Below, one piece after another: positions 35,532 through 42,893 of a stretch of DNA of 64,000 bases. Below the pieces are notes generated by a model. It saw only the letters and a program-made list of their open reading frames with translations. It was not told the origin of the DNA and ran no database searches. A program made the position numbers and the translations under genes. Every line of letters begins with the position of its first letter. The first letter of the stretch is position 1. This stretch comes from Cognatiyoonia koreensis (GTDB lineage: Bacteria > Pseudomonadota > Alphaproteobacteria > Rhodobacterales > Rhodobacteraceae), in the NCBI RefSeq assembly GCF_900109295.1, contig NZ_FOIZ01000001.1, positions 496,001 through 560,000 of the forward strand, written 5' to 3'.

Positions 35532-35563
35532 GCCTCCGGCGGAAGTTTGATTGGACAAAGAAA
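35532..35563 (+). repeat. 32-bp dispersed repeat, copy 2
   Basis: Identical over 32 bp to 21845-21876, in the same orientation relative to its upstream gene (here 43 nt past the ribE stop). The flanks differ. I see only these two full copies in the window. Confidence 0.8.
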
Positions 35564-35653
35564 AACGGGGTGTGGCGCGACGTTTCTGATCGGCGGTCTT
35601 TTCTTCAAGCGTCGCCTCGGCTATCTGCGCAGGAAGCCCTGCAAGGACGCGCT

Positions 35654-36784
35654 ATGACCAACACTTACGAGACTCCGGGACCCGTCGAAATGGACTGGTC
35701 GGATGCGATAAGCCCGATCGAGGACATCCTTGAGGATGCCCGCAATGGGCGCATGTTCATCCTTGTCGATCACGAGGACCGCGAAAACGAGGGTGATCTG
35801 GTCATCCCTGCACAGATGGCCACGCCTGATGCGATCAACTTCATGGCCAAGCACGGGCGCGGCCTGATCTGCCTGACGCTGCCAAGCGAGCGGATCGAGG
35901 CGTTGGGACTGCCGTTGATGGCCACCAATAATTCATCGCGCCACGAAACCGCCTTTACCGTCTCCATCGAAGCCCGCGAAGGTGTCACGACCGGAATTTC
36001 CGCCCATGACCGCGCGCGCACCGTCGCCGTCGCCATTGATGCGTCAAAAGGTGCGGTCGACATCGCAACCCCCGGCCATGTCTTTCCGCTGCGCGCACGT
36101 GATGGCGGCGTGTTGGTGCGCGCCGGCCATACTGAAGCGGCGACTGATATTTCCCGGCTGGCCGGGTTGAACCCGTCGGGCGTGATCTGCGAGATCATGA
36201 AGGAAGACGGCGAAATGGCGCGGCTGCCCGATCTGGTCGGCTTTGCCCAGTTGCACGGGCTGAAGATCGGCACGATTTCGGACCTGATCGCCTATCGCCG
36301 CCGCCACGACAACCTCGTGCGGGTCAAATCGACCGAAACCATCACGTCTGAATTTGGTGGCGAATGGGAACTCCGCATTTTCTCTGATGAAACGCAGGGC
36401 GCGGAACACATCGCCCTGATCAAGGGCGACATTGCAGACGGCAAACCTGTGCTGGTGCGAATGCATGCGATGGACCCGATGCTTGATGTCGTCGGCGTTG
36501 GCCCCAAGGGGCGGCGCAACGAGTTCGGCGATGCGATGACCCTTGTCGCGCAAGAAGGACGGGGCGTGCTGGTCTTGCTGCGGGATGTCCATATGGAGCT
36601 TGATACGGTGGAAGAGGCGTCGCCCCGCACTTTGCGCCAATACGGGCTCGGCGCGCAGATCCTGTCTTCGCTTGGCCTGCACGAGATCGAATTGCTCACC
36701 AACTCTCCCAAGCCGAAAATCGTGGGGCTTGACGCTTATGGGCTGGAAATCATCGGTACGCGCAAAATCTCGGAGATCGGCTAA
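35654..36784 (+). CDS. ribB: 3,4-dihydroxy-2-butanone-4-phosphate synthase with degenerate GTP cyclohydrolase II domain
   Basis: A 376-residue protein. The N-terminal DHBP synthase is intact, with the metal and substrate motif DHEDRENEGDL (about residues 39-49), RHETAFTVSIEAREGVTTGIS and RAGHTEAATD. The C-terminal region resembles GTP cyclohydrolase II (RTLRQYGLGAQIL, LTNSPKPKIVGLDAYGLEI), but the three zinc cysteines (C-x10-C-x-C) and the RQEGRGIGL motif are gone. It therefore supplies step one of the DHBP branch only. The ATG at 35654 has AAGGACG upstream. ribH starts at its stop. Confidence 0.9.
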   Translation: MTNTYETPGPVEMDWSDAISPIEDILEDARNGRMFILVDHEDRENEGDLVIPAQMATPDAINFMAKHGRGLICLTLPSERIEALGLPLMATNNSSRHETAFTVSIEAREGVTTGISAHDRARTVAVAIDASKGAVDIATPGHVFPLRARDGGVLVRAGHTEAATDISRLAGLNPSGVICEIMKEDGEMARLPDLVGFAQLHGLKIGTISDLIAYRRRHDNLVRVKSTETITSEFGGEWELRIFSDETQGAEHIALIKGDIADGKPVLVRMHAMDPMLDVVGVGPKGRRNEFGDAMTLVAQEGRGVLVLLRDVHMELDTVEEASPRTLRQYGLGAQILSSLGLHEIELLTNSPKPKIVGLDAYGLEIIGTRKISEIG

Positions 36785-37311
36785 TGGCTGGACCATCGCA
36801 TTACATTATGCCGCGGGCGGAATTTGACAAGCCGGTCAAGATCCTGATCGTCGTGTCCCCTTACTACAAGGACATCGCGGACAATCTGGTCGCAGGTGCG
36901 CAGTCTGAAATCGAAGCGGCGGGCGGCACGCATGAGGTTGTCGAGGTGCCGGGCGCACTTGAAATCCCGACGGCAATCGGGATTGCCGAGCGAATGAGCA
37001 ACTATGACGGCTACGTCGCCCTGGGATGCGTGATCCGGGGTGAGACCACACATTACGACACGGTATGCAATGACAGTTCACGCGCGATCCAATTGCAGGG
37101 CTTGCAAGGGCTGTGCATCGGCAACGGAATCCTGACTGTCGAAAACCGCAAACAGGCCGAGGTGCGTGCCGATCCGCAGGATCAGAACAAAGGCGGCGGT
37201 GCTGCGGCAGCGGCCTTGCATTTGATCGCGTTGGCCCGCAAATGGGGCAATGCCGGCAAAGGCGTCGGCTTTACCTCTCAGCTATTGGCCAAGGGTGGCG
37301 ATACCGTATGA
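36784..37311 (+). CDS. ribH: 6,7-dimethyl-8-ribityllumazine synthase
   Basis: A 175-residue lumazine synthase joining the DHBP and the RibD product. It has VPGALEIPTAI, ALGCVIRGETTHYDTVCNDSSRA and the C-terminal Asn/Glu stretch GNGILTVENRKQAEVRA. The ATG overlaps the ribB stop by one base and its own stop overlaps nusB (ATGA). Length is slightly above the roughly 155-residue norm because of an N-terminal extension (MAGPSHYIMPRAEFD). Confidence 0.96.
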   Translation: MAGPSHYIMPRAEFDKPVKILIVVSPYYKDIADNLVAGAQSEIEAAGGTHEVVEVPGALEIPTAIGIAERMSNYDGYVALGCVIRGETTHYDTVCNDSSRAIQLQGLQGLCIGNGILTVENRKQAEVRADPQDQNKGGGAAAAALHLIALARKWGNAGKGVGFTSQLLAKGGDTV

Positions 37312-37775
37312 CCATTTCGGGAAATCAGCGGCGCAAGATGAAATCTGCCGCCCGGCTTTACGCAGTACAGGCGTTGTTCCAGATGGAGCTTTCGGGGCAA
37401 ACCGTCGATCAGGTCATGCGCGAGTTCGAAGATCATCGCTTTGGCGAGGTGTTCGACGATATCGAAATGCAGGAAGGTGATGTCGACACATTTCGTGCGC
37501 TCATGGAAAAGGCTGTCGACGAACAGGCCAAAATCGACCAGCTGACGGACCGTGCGCTTGTTGCGAAATGGCCGCTGGGCCGCATTGATCCGACATTGCG
37601 CGGCTTGTTCCGCGCCGCAGCCGCCGAAATCCTGATCGGTGAAACGCCACCAAAGGTCGTGATCGTCGAATTCGTCGATATCGCGGGCGCGTTCTTTCCC
37701 GAAGGCAAGGAGCCGCGTTTCGTCAATGCCGTACTGGATCATATGGCCCACGAAGCAGTGCCAGACGCGTTCTGA
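37308..37775 (+). CDS. nusB: Transcription antitermination factor NusB
   Basis: A 155-residue NusB, an all-helical protein that binds BoxA RNA with S10 during rRNA antitermination. Motifs include RRKMKSAARLYAVQALFQMEL and VVIVEFVDIAGAFFPEGKEPRFVNAVLD. The true start is the ATG overlapping ribH's stop; the longer frame upstream lies within ribH. It closes the rib operon, as in many proteobacteria. Confidence 0.96.
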   Translation: MTISGNQRRKMKSAARLYAVQALFQMELSGQTVDQVMREFEDHRFGEVFDDIEMQEGDVDTFRALMEKAVDEQAKIDQLTDRALVAKWPLGRIDPTLRGLFRAAAAEILIGETPPKVVIVEFVDIAGAFFPEGKEPRFVNAVLDHMAHEAVPDAF

Positions 37776-37782
37776 TCCGGTT

Positions 37783-38292
37783 TCAAGACAACGCGCACGC
37801 GTTGGCGTTTGGCGGGATTTCAAGCTCGCCGCGTCCGAGGTCGTTCAGGATCGTTGTCGACGTCTGATTACCGCTTTGAATTGTAACTGTGGTCCCTGCG
37901 ACATCACGCCCGTCCGCAAACACCCGCGCGTCTTCGAACGCATCGCTTGTATCGTCCACGTCAAGTGTGACCGTGATCGCGGCAAGGGTTGGCAAGCGCG
38001 CCACATCAACGATCAGTCTCCGGTCCCCGTCTTGCACATCGCGCAACACCCCGGCCCCTTCGGTCAACGTCACAGGGGCAGGATCGCGCGTACCGATGCC
38101 GCCATATTCCGTATCGATGACAACGCCACCCTCGGATGTGTTGAAGTCAAGCGTCAGTGTGACGTCGCTTAGCGGACATCCACGATTGTAGGCGATGAAC
38201 CTGTCCAGCGGGTTGCCGTCCTGAAACTGCACCAACAACCCATCGGCCGCGCAGGGCGTGGCCATGAAGAGGGGCAGCACATAACGGATCAC
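37783..38292 (-). CDS. Secreted protein, 'aggregation factor core'-like (paralogue 2)
   Basis: A 169-residue secreted protein with a short signal peptide (MIRYVLPLFMATPCAAD, cleavage near AAD). The mature start GLLVQFQDGNPLDRF, then NRGCPLSDVTLTLDF, is shared with the neighbour. Beta-rich; I recall the database label 'aggregation factor core' for roseobacter relatives, with no known function. The start is a GTG overlapping the upstream gene's stop, hence translationally coupled. It is convergent with nusB, 7 nt apart. Confidence 0.7.
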   Translation of the reverse strand: MIRYVLPLFMATPCAADGLLVQFQDGNPLDRFIAYNRGCPLSDVTLTLDFNTSEGGVVIDTEYGGIGTRDPAPVTLTEGAGVLRDVQDGDRRLIVDVARLPTLAAITVTLDVDDTSDAFEDARVFADGRDVAGTTVTIQSGNQTSTTILNDLGRGELEIPPNANACALS

Positions 38293-38792
38293 GTCGACAG
38301 GCAGCCGTCTGCCGTGGGCGGCAAGGTCACAGCCGCGAGGCCATCGGAATCGAAAGGAGCCGTTTGCATGAACGCACCATAGGCGACCGTGACGGTTGCT
38401 CCTACCATTTCGGATCCGTTCACGGTGATCTGGCGATTGGAGGTCGTGTCATCCAGATCGGCCGTCAGGCGGATCGACTCGCCACTTGCGAAATCGGGCA
38501 CATGCAGATGCAGAACCTGCCCACCATCCGCGACGGGGCTGATCAGAACGTTGCCGGTTTCCACTTCGACGGGCTGGAACACCTCGACACCTGCGCCGGA
38601 TGCGGTGACATCAAAGATCAGGCCAGCCGCCGTGCCGCGCAGATCGATGACGATGGTGGCATCACGCAAGGGGCAGCCATTGTTCTGGAAAACGAGCGAA
38701 TCCTTCGGTGCACCATCTGCAAACTGGACCAGCAGGCCATCCGCCTGCGCGGCGGTCGCGGTCATCATACAGGCGATCAGGGCAAGGCGCAT
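38289..38792 (-). CDS. Secreted protein, 'aggregation factor core'-like (paralogue 1)
   Basis: A 167-residue secreted protein; signal MRLALIACMMTATAAQAD. The mature N-terminus DGLLVQFADGAPKDSL...NGCPLRDATIVIDL aligns with its neighbour at 37783, giving a clear tandem pair from a duplication. The repeats share the GCPL..D core and a final cysteine (GCLST versus ACALS), which may form a disulfide with the GCPL cysteine. No function is known. First gene of the two-gene operon, with its promoter in 38793-38942. Confidence 0.72.
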   Translation of the reverse strand: MRLALIACMMTATAAQADGLLVQFADGAPKDSLVFQNNGCPLRDATIVIDLRGTAAGLIFDVTASGAGVEVFQPVEVETGNVLISPVADGGQVLHLHVPDFASGESIRLTADLDDTTSNRQITVNGSEMVGATVTVAYGAFMQTAPFDSDGLAAVTLPPTADGCLST

Positions 38793-38942
38793 CGGGTCTT
38801 CCTTTCGGTGTCAGATGACCATGAGCTAGTGCGCAAACGCCAAAGACAAAGGCCGAAATCCGCTGAGGACGGTGACAAAGTCACGTGACCTTGCCGCAGT
38901 CCGGCCTATATTGACCGGCATCCCAAGAGACGAGGCCCGGCC

Positions 38943-39182
38943 ATGGCACAGGAAAAAGACCCACATCTGATGCGGATTTTCTTCGTAAGTTGGGGCATTG
39001 GATTTTTGCTGTCAGCCCTGTTTCTGGCAATGCTGATCTGGTTCAACCTGATGAACGTCGGCCACCTGATCCTGCATACGGAAGGCGGCTACATCATGGC
39101 GCTGGTGTTCTGGGTGTTTACTGCGACGCTATTCGGGGGCGTGCAATTCAGTCTGGTCATCATGGGCTATGCAGAGGACTGA
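38943..39182 (+). CDS. Small membrane protein
   Basis: A 79-residue protein with two predicted helices: FFVSWGIGFLLSALFLAMLIW and IMALVFWVFTATLFGGVQFSLVIMGYA. No family recognised. The ATG is preceded by an ACGAGGCCCGG stretch with weak Shine-Dalgarno character. It is divergent from the secreted pair and followed by a 541-nt region. Confidence 0.65.
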   Translation: MAQEKDPHLMRIFFVSWGIGFLLSALFLAMLIWFNLMNVGHLILHTEGGYIMALVFWVFTATLFGGVQFSLVIMGYAED

Positions 39183-39188
39183 GGTGGC

Positions 39189-39285
39189 GGGAACCGCAGC
39201 AACCGTCGAAGGTTTATTCCCGAGGACCTGTATGTACAGGTGGGCACCAGATAACGAAGCCAGGGCTACGACAGAGCCAGTTCCC
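39189..39285 (+). ncRNA. Candidate structured RNA (unverified)
   Basis: In an otherwise empty 541-nt gap (39183-39723), an outer stem GGGAAC (39189-39194)/GTTCCC (39280-39285) encloses two hairpins. These are ACCTGTA (39226-39232)/TACAGGT (39235-39241), a perfect palindrome, and GGCT (39264-39267)/AGCC (39275-39278). The result could be a three-way junction of about 97 nt. It lacks the hallmarks of SRP RNA, tmRNA or tRNA-Sec. The rest of the gap holds a 46-codon ORF at 39388-39528 and a terminator. Low confidence; the outer stem could arise by chance. Confidence 0.25.
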
Positions 39286-39387
39286 TCGGATTTGCTTAAG
39301 GCCACTGGAATGTAACCAACATTTTGACAAGAAGAGCAGAAGCCCGCCGTCTTTGGAGATAGGGCGCGCAGAGCGCTTTGCCAAGTG

Positions 39388-39528
39388 TCAGTTGTTGGTT
39401 TTCAACAACCAGCCTTCCGGGCCAACCATGTCTTCGGGAAGATACTGCACAACCAGCCGTTCAGCGACAGCAAGTGTCACCAGTGCGAGGCAAACGTCGA
39501 GGAATGAAATGTTTTCTATGAACAACAT
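39388..39528 (-). CDS. Hypothetical small protein, 46 codons
   Basis: An ORF starting MLFIENISFLDVCLALVTLA and ending WLLKTNN, read right to left. It has a short hydrophobic stretch (VCLALVTLAVA) consistent with a single membrane helix. A CGGAG Shine-Dalgarno-like sequence precedes the ATG. There is no recognisable family. It sits alone between the 38943 membrane gene and the beta-barrel gene, facing the former. Coding status is uncertain because it is so short. Confidence 0.45.
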   Translation of the reverse strand: MLFIENISFLDVCLALVTLAVAERLVVQYLPEDMVGPEGWLLKTNN

Positions 39529-39650
39529 GAGTGGCAGCTCCGTTTTGCGTACTCATGTTTTCGCCATTAACCATGTCAGAAAATGGGCAAGATTGGATTC
39601 AAGTTGCGGCGTGACCTTGCGTCACTCGCCTTATTGCTGACACGCAATGG

Positions 39651-39679
39651 AAAAGGGTGGCTGCTATTCGCAGCCACCC
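39651..39679 (-). terminator. Rho-independent terminator of the beta-barrel gene
   Basis: On the minus strand a perfect 10-bp stem GGGTGGCTGC/GCAGCCACCC with a 5-nt loop is followed by TTTT. It lies 45 nt past the stop of the gene ending at 39724. Confidence 0.85.
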
Positions 39680-39723
39680 CATGATCCGGCATCCTATTCT
39701 TCTGGGAATGCAGAGGCCTCAGA

Positions 39724-40560
39724 TCATCTGAAGTTGTAGACCGCAGCGATCCCGAACTTGTTTTCAGCGTCAGAGAAAGAATTGTCTGTCTGATCGTTGA
39801 AGTTCGTGGAGTAGCTTGTCCGCATTGTCAGTGTTTCTGTCACATCAACGTTCAATGCCAGCTCGTTGGTCACTGTTGTCGCTGTGTCAGAGTAGATGAC
39901 GTCTGTGTCGTTCGTGACATAGGATGTCTCTGTCAGGCTTGTGAAGAAGTTGGAGGAGACAGACGCGGCTGCTTCCTCGACATCTGCGCCACCGACGACT
40001 TCCGCAAAGCGGTAGCCAGGACCAGCCTGAACCGACCACTGTGTGTCAGCGCTGTTCAGGATACGGTAACCAACACCGGCACCGATAAAGACGTCCTGCG
40101 AATATTCGCCTTCTGTTTCGGACAGGCGGTCAAAAGCTGCGTCAGCCTGTGCGTAACCAAAGAAAGCGTCCGAAAAGTCGCGACGATAGTCGAGACCGAT
40201 CAGCAGGTTGTTTTCGGTTTCGACGCCGTCATCATCGCCATAGGCAAAGCTGGCAGTCGCATCAAAACCGTTGACACCGTCATAGGTGCCCCAGCGCAGA
40301 CCGATACCAAGGTCGTTGCTTGTATCGCCATCGTTGCTTGTCGATGTGCCGCGCAGGGCAAGGCTACCGTAGGAGCCGACTTCACGACCTTCGTTGCCAA
40401 AGTTGCGGATGTCGCGCTCTGCGTCTTCACTGATAGCTTCTTCAAGATCGTCTACCGCATCAAGTGCGGCGTCACGGTTGTCGAATGCTGTTGTCTGCGC
40501 AATGGCGGACGATGACATAACGGCTGCAATAGCTGCCAATACGAATACGTTCTGTTTCAT
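39724..40560 (-). CDS. DUF481-type outer-membrane beta-barrel protein
   Basis: A 278-residue protein. A signal peptide (MKQNVFVLAAIAAVMSSSAIAQ) precedes a helical segment (DAALDAVDDLEEAISEDAERD), then a long beta-strand-rich domain ending in a C-terminal aromatic residue pattern (FGIAAVYNFR), as expected for a beta-barrel substrate of BAM. It looks like a YdiY/DUF481 relative; no pore specificity is readable. The frame upstream of 40560 runs on but lacks similarity. An 'aaggat' Shine-Dalgarno lies about 7 nt before the ATG. It is 133 nt downstream of the LysR gene, and terminated by the hairpin at 39651. Confidence 0.82.
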   Translation of the reverse strand: MKQNVFVLAAIAAVMSSSAIAQTTAFDNRDAALDAVDDLEEAISEDAERDIRNFGNEGREVGSYGSLALRGTSTSNDGDTSNDLGIGLRWGTYDGVNGFDATASFAYGDDDGVETENNLLIGLDYRRDFSDAFFGYAQADAAFDRLSETEGEYSQDVFIGAGVGYRILNSADTQWSVQAGPGYRFAEVVGGADVEEAAASVSSNFFTSLTETSYVTNDTDVIYSDTATTVTNELALNVDVTETLTMRTSYSTNFNDQTDNSFSDAENKFGIAAVYNFR

Positions 40561-40693
40561 GGGTCTATCCTTTCCCAACAAGGTGACCCGTCCTGTTCGA
40601 GGAACGGGAGCATCTCTGCTGATCCTCAGATAGGAAGTGTTTATGCGTGAGGGAAATTCAAAATATTCATGCTTAAAGCGAGAATCTCTCAAG

Positions 40694-41617
40694 TCATTCC
40701 TCTTCACCGAGGATTTCGATCTCTTCCTCGCTGATGTCTTCAAGCGCGGCAATGACGGCGTCGCCATCCTGCGCTGCGGCCTTTGCGACTGTTATCAATG
40801 CCTTGGTGGCCTCTCCGCGCAGCACTTCTTCCATGTCATCACGCCAGACCGCCCACGCAGGATAGGGGAACCGGGGCGCATCGGGCACAAGGTGAAGCTG
40901 TCCACTATCAAGGTACTTCTTAATATAACGTGCAGGCAGATACGCGGCAGCCCGCCGATTGATCACGAATTCAGCGGCCATGGCGCCCAGCGACATCGTC
41001 AGGCCGGGGTTTGTCAGCTCGGGCAGGGCGATCGCGTGCGCGCCGACAAACTCTGACCCCCAATCGACAAAGACATAGTCCCGCCCGATATCCAGCGTCG
41101 GGTCTGGCCATGACGCAACCATGACAAGTTCTTCATCAAATATCTTTTGCGCAGACAGGCCGGGTCTCAGGTTGGGGTTATAGACAAGACCGACCTGCAT
41201 GATTCCTTCGACCAAGAATCGGGTCAGACGATCCGGCATTCCCAGTTCTGCGCGGATGTTCAGATCCGGCATGTCGCGCCGCAAGACGTCGATCCAGCGA
41301 AAACCAAGACGCGGCCAAAGCGAGTACTGCGCCCCGATCGTCAAACTTCGCGTGAATCCTTCGGGAATGGCGATCTGCTGGCGCGCTTCTTCCCAGACCC
41401 GAATCATCGACAAGGCATAGCGTTCGAATTCGCGCCCCGCCGGTGTGAGTTCCGCACCTGCCTTGGAACGGAAGAACAGCGGTTTGCCGAGCGTGTCTTC
41501 TAGCCGCTGGATCCGAAGAGAGACCGCCGATTGCGTGACATAAAGCCGTTCAGAGGCGGACACGAAAGATCCGGTCGCCGCGACTTCGAGGAAAGTCTTC
41601 AGAAGCGTAATATCCAT
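40694..41617 (-). CDS. LysR family transcriptional regulator
   Basis: A 307-residue LTTR. The N-terminal helix-turn-helix spans residues 1-60 (ITLLKTFLEVAATGSFVSAS and LYVTQSAVSLRIQRLEDTLG), followed by the periplasmic-binding-protein-like effector domain and an acidic tail (EDISEEEIEILGEEE) that is unusual. The ATG at 41617 follows a GTG at 41620; the ATG is more likely. A candidate palindromic site lies 16 nt upstream (41633-41659). The effector and target genes are unknown; the outer-membrane gene downstream is a candidate target. Confidence 0.9.
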   Translation of the reverse strand: MDITLLKTFLEVAATGSFVSASERLYVTQSAVSLRIQRLEDTLGKPLFFRSKAGAELTPAGREFERYALSMIRVWEEARQQIAIPEGFTRSLTIGAQYSLWPRLGFRWIDVLRRDMPDLNIRAELGMPDRLTRFLVEGIMQVGLVYNPNLRPGLSAQKIFDEELVMVASWPDPTLDIGRDYVFVDWGSEFVGAHAIALPELTNPGLTMSLGAMAAEFVINRRAAAYLPARYIKKYLDSGQLHLVPDAPRFPYPAWAVWRDDMEEVLRGEATKALITVAKAAAQDGDAVIAALEDISEEEIEILGEEE

Positions 41618-41632
41618 CACTCATCCATGAGA

Positions 41633-41659
41633 ATTATTCATGTCAAAGGCAAGAATAAT
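41633..41659. promoter_or_regulatory. Candidate LysR operator
   Basis: Inverted repeat ATTATTC (41633-41639) / GAATAAT (41653-41659) with a 13-nt spacer, just upstream of the LysR start. Such spacing is usual for LTTR autoregulatory sites. Confidence 0.35.
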
Positions 41660-41865
41660 CCGCGATACGCGTGTCTCGTTCGCGCGTATATCTGATCCAG
41701 AAGGTCGGTCAGCCTTGCACCCAGATGAGAACAAACTTTGGCTCCCAACGCCAAAGCGGCGACCGATCTTCGCCTTATTGCAATAATAAACAATAACTTA
41801 GCATATGCAATGCCGTCCGCGGCACTGACTGTTCAATCTCCTGTTCAGGAAGGGGATTGATTTTT

Positions 41866-41880
41866 GTTCACCTATTGTTC
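41866..41880 (+). promoter_or_regulatory. SOS (LexA) box of mmcB
   Basis: GTTCACCTATTGTTC matches the alphaproteobacterial LexA consensus GTTC-N7-GTTC exactly. It ends 12 nt before the mmcB ATG. This is the expected location for LexA repression. Confidence 0.85.
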
Positions 41881-41892
41881 ATTTTTTGAACC

Positions 41893-42351
41893 ATGCCAGA
41901 CGACCTCCAGCTCCCGCAATTGATGCCGGGCCAGTTATTGGCCCGTGGCGTCTCGCGCCACCTGCGCAGCCATGATTTTGTCAGTGTTGAAGAACTTGTG
42001 CCAACACCGGGCCTGCGTGTGGATGTGATGGGGCTAGGTCCGAAGGGCGAAATCTGGGTGGTAGAATGCAAGTCCTCGCGCGCCGATTTTCAATCGGACA
42101 GCAAATGGGACGGATATCTTGAATGGTGTGACCGGTTCTTCTGGGCGGTCGATACGGATTTTCCGACCGAGCTATTGCCAGAAGGAACCGGGCTGATCAT
42201 CGCAGATGCATATGACGCGGAAATCATCCGCATGGGGCCGGAATCAAAGTTGGCACCGGCGCGCCGCAAGGTCATGATTCAGAAATTCGCGCGCCATGCC
42301 GCTGTCAGGGCGCAAGCCGCCCGCGATCCGGGCATGGTCGTCCTTTTCTAA
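41893..42351 (+). CDS. mmcB: MmcB family DNA repair protein
   Basis: A 152-residue protein of the MmcB family, a LexA-controlled mitomycin-C resistance factor first defined in Caulobacter. The core resembles a PD-(D/E)XK nuclease: VDVMGLGPKGEIWVVECKSS, with conserved Asp, Glu and Lys, then WDGYLEWCDRFFWAV. A nuclease role is inferred from this fold. It is preceded by the SOS box and stands alone, being convergent with the DUF6324-type gene 10 nt away. Confidence 0.9.
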   Translation: MPDDLQLPQLMPGQLLARGVSRHLRSHDFVSVEELVPTPGLRVDVMGLGPKGEIWVVECKSSRADFQSDSKWDGYLEWCDRFFWAVDTDFPTELLPEGTGLIIADAYDAEIIRMGPESKLAPARRKVMIQKFARHAAVRAQAARDPGMVVLF

Positions 42352-42361
42352 GCCGAACGCC

Positions 42362-42562
42362 TTAACGCCTTTTCTTTTTTCCGACAGCACGTGCGGCCAT
42401 CGCGGCTGCGCGAATTTCTTCTGCGATGTCCTCGGCTTCGTCGGGTTCGAAATCCATCGGGATTTCGACACCTTGGGATTCGATGAAGATACGGACAAAG
42501 CCCATGTCTGTGGGCCCGATCTGCATGTTCGCTTCGATGTCGCGTTCGTCATTGATGCCCAT
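42362..42562 (-). CDS. DUF6324-type small protein
   Basis: A 66-residue acidic protein ending in a basic tail (VGKKKRR). It has TDMGFVRIFIESQGVEIPMDF and EAEDIAEEIRAAAMAARA, which I associate with the DUF6324 family of Rhodobacteraceae. Function unknown; nothing beyond a helical C-terminus can be read. It is convergent with mmcB. Confidence 0.72.
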   Translation of the reverse strand: MGINDERDIEANMQIGPTDMGFVRIFIESQGVEIPMDFEPDEAEDIAEEIRAAAMAARAVGKKKRR

Positions 42563-42677
42563 GGCGTATCCCTTTGAATTGCTGGGAATGTCACTAGCGC
42601 GGGCAGGGGGGAGGGTGCAAGATGTTGTCGTCTTGGGACTTGCAATCGTTGGATCATGGGGCTAAATCGCGCGGTGT

Positions 42678-42754
42678 GCCGCCTTAGCTCAGTTGGTTAG
42701 AGCGCTTGATTGTGGATCAAGAGGTCCCTGGTTCGAGACCAGGAGGTGGTACCA
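42678..42754 (+). tRNA. tRNA-His (anticodon GUG)
   Basis: A 77-nt gene with anticodon arm CTTGA-TTGTGGA-TCAAG, T-arm CCTGG-TTCGAGA-CCAGG, and acceptor GCCGCCT/AGGTGGT with wobble pairs. CCA is encoded. The base before position 1 is T, so no G-1 is encoded, and the discriminator is A, as in most Alphaproteobacteria. Confidence 0.97.
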
Positions 42755-42893
42755 CCCTTCCATTTCCCGTCTTTCGCGCCGATACGGCATGTGGTTGCCA
42801 AATTCGCGCCAATCCCGCAAAGCCTAATGGCCCAATCATGTGGGATTCTGCATGGGGCTGTTTGGTGTCTCTCGCACGGAAAAGGTGACGCGC

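Noticed and set aside
36400..36784. RibA domain of ribB as a pseudogene
   Set aside because: The reading frame is intact and fold residues are kept, so a derived domain is more likely than decay.
41831..41846. A second GTTC pair (GTTC-N8-GTTC) before mmcB
   Set aside because: Spacing of 8 does not match the LexA consensus of 7; the site at 41866 does.
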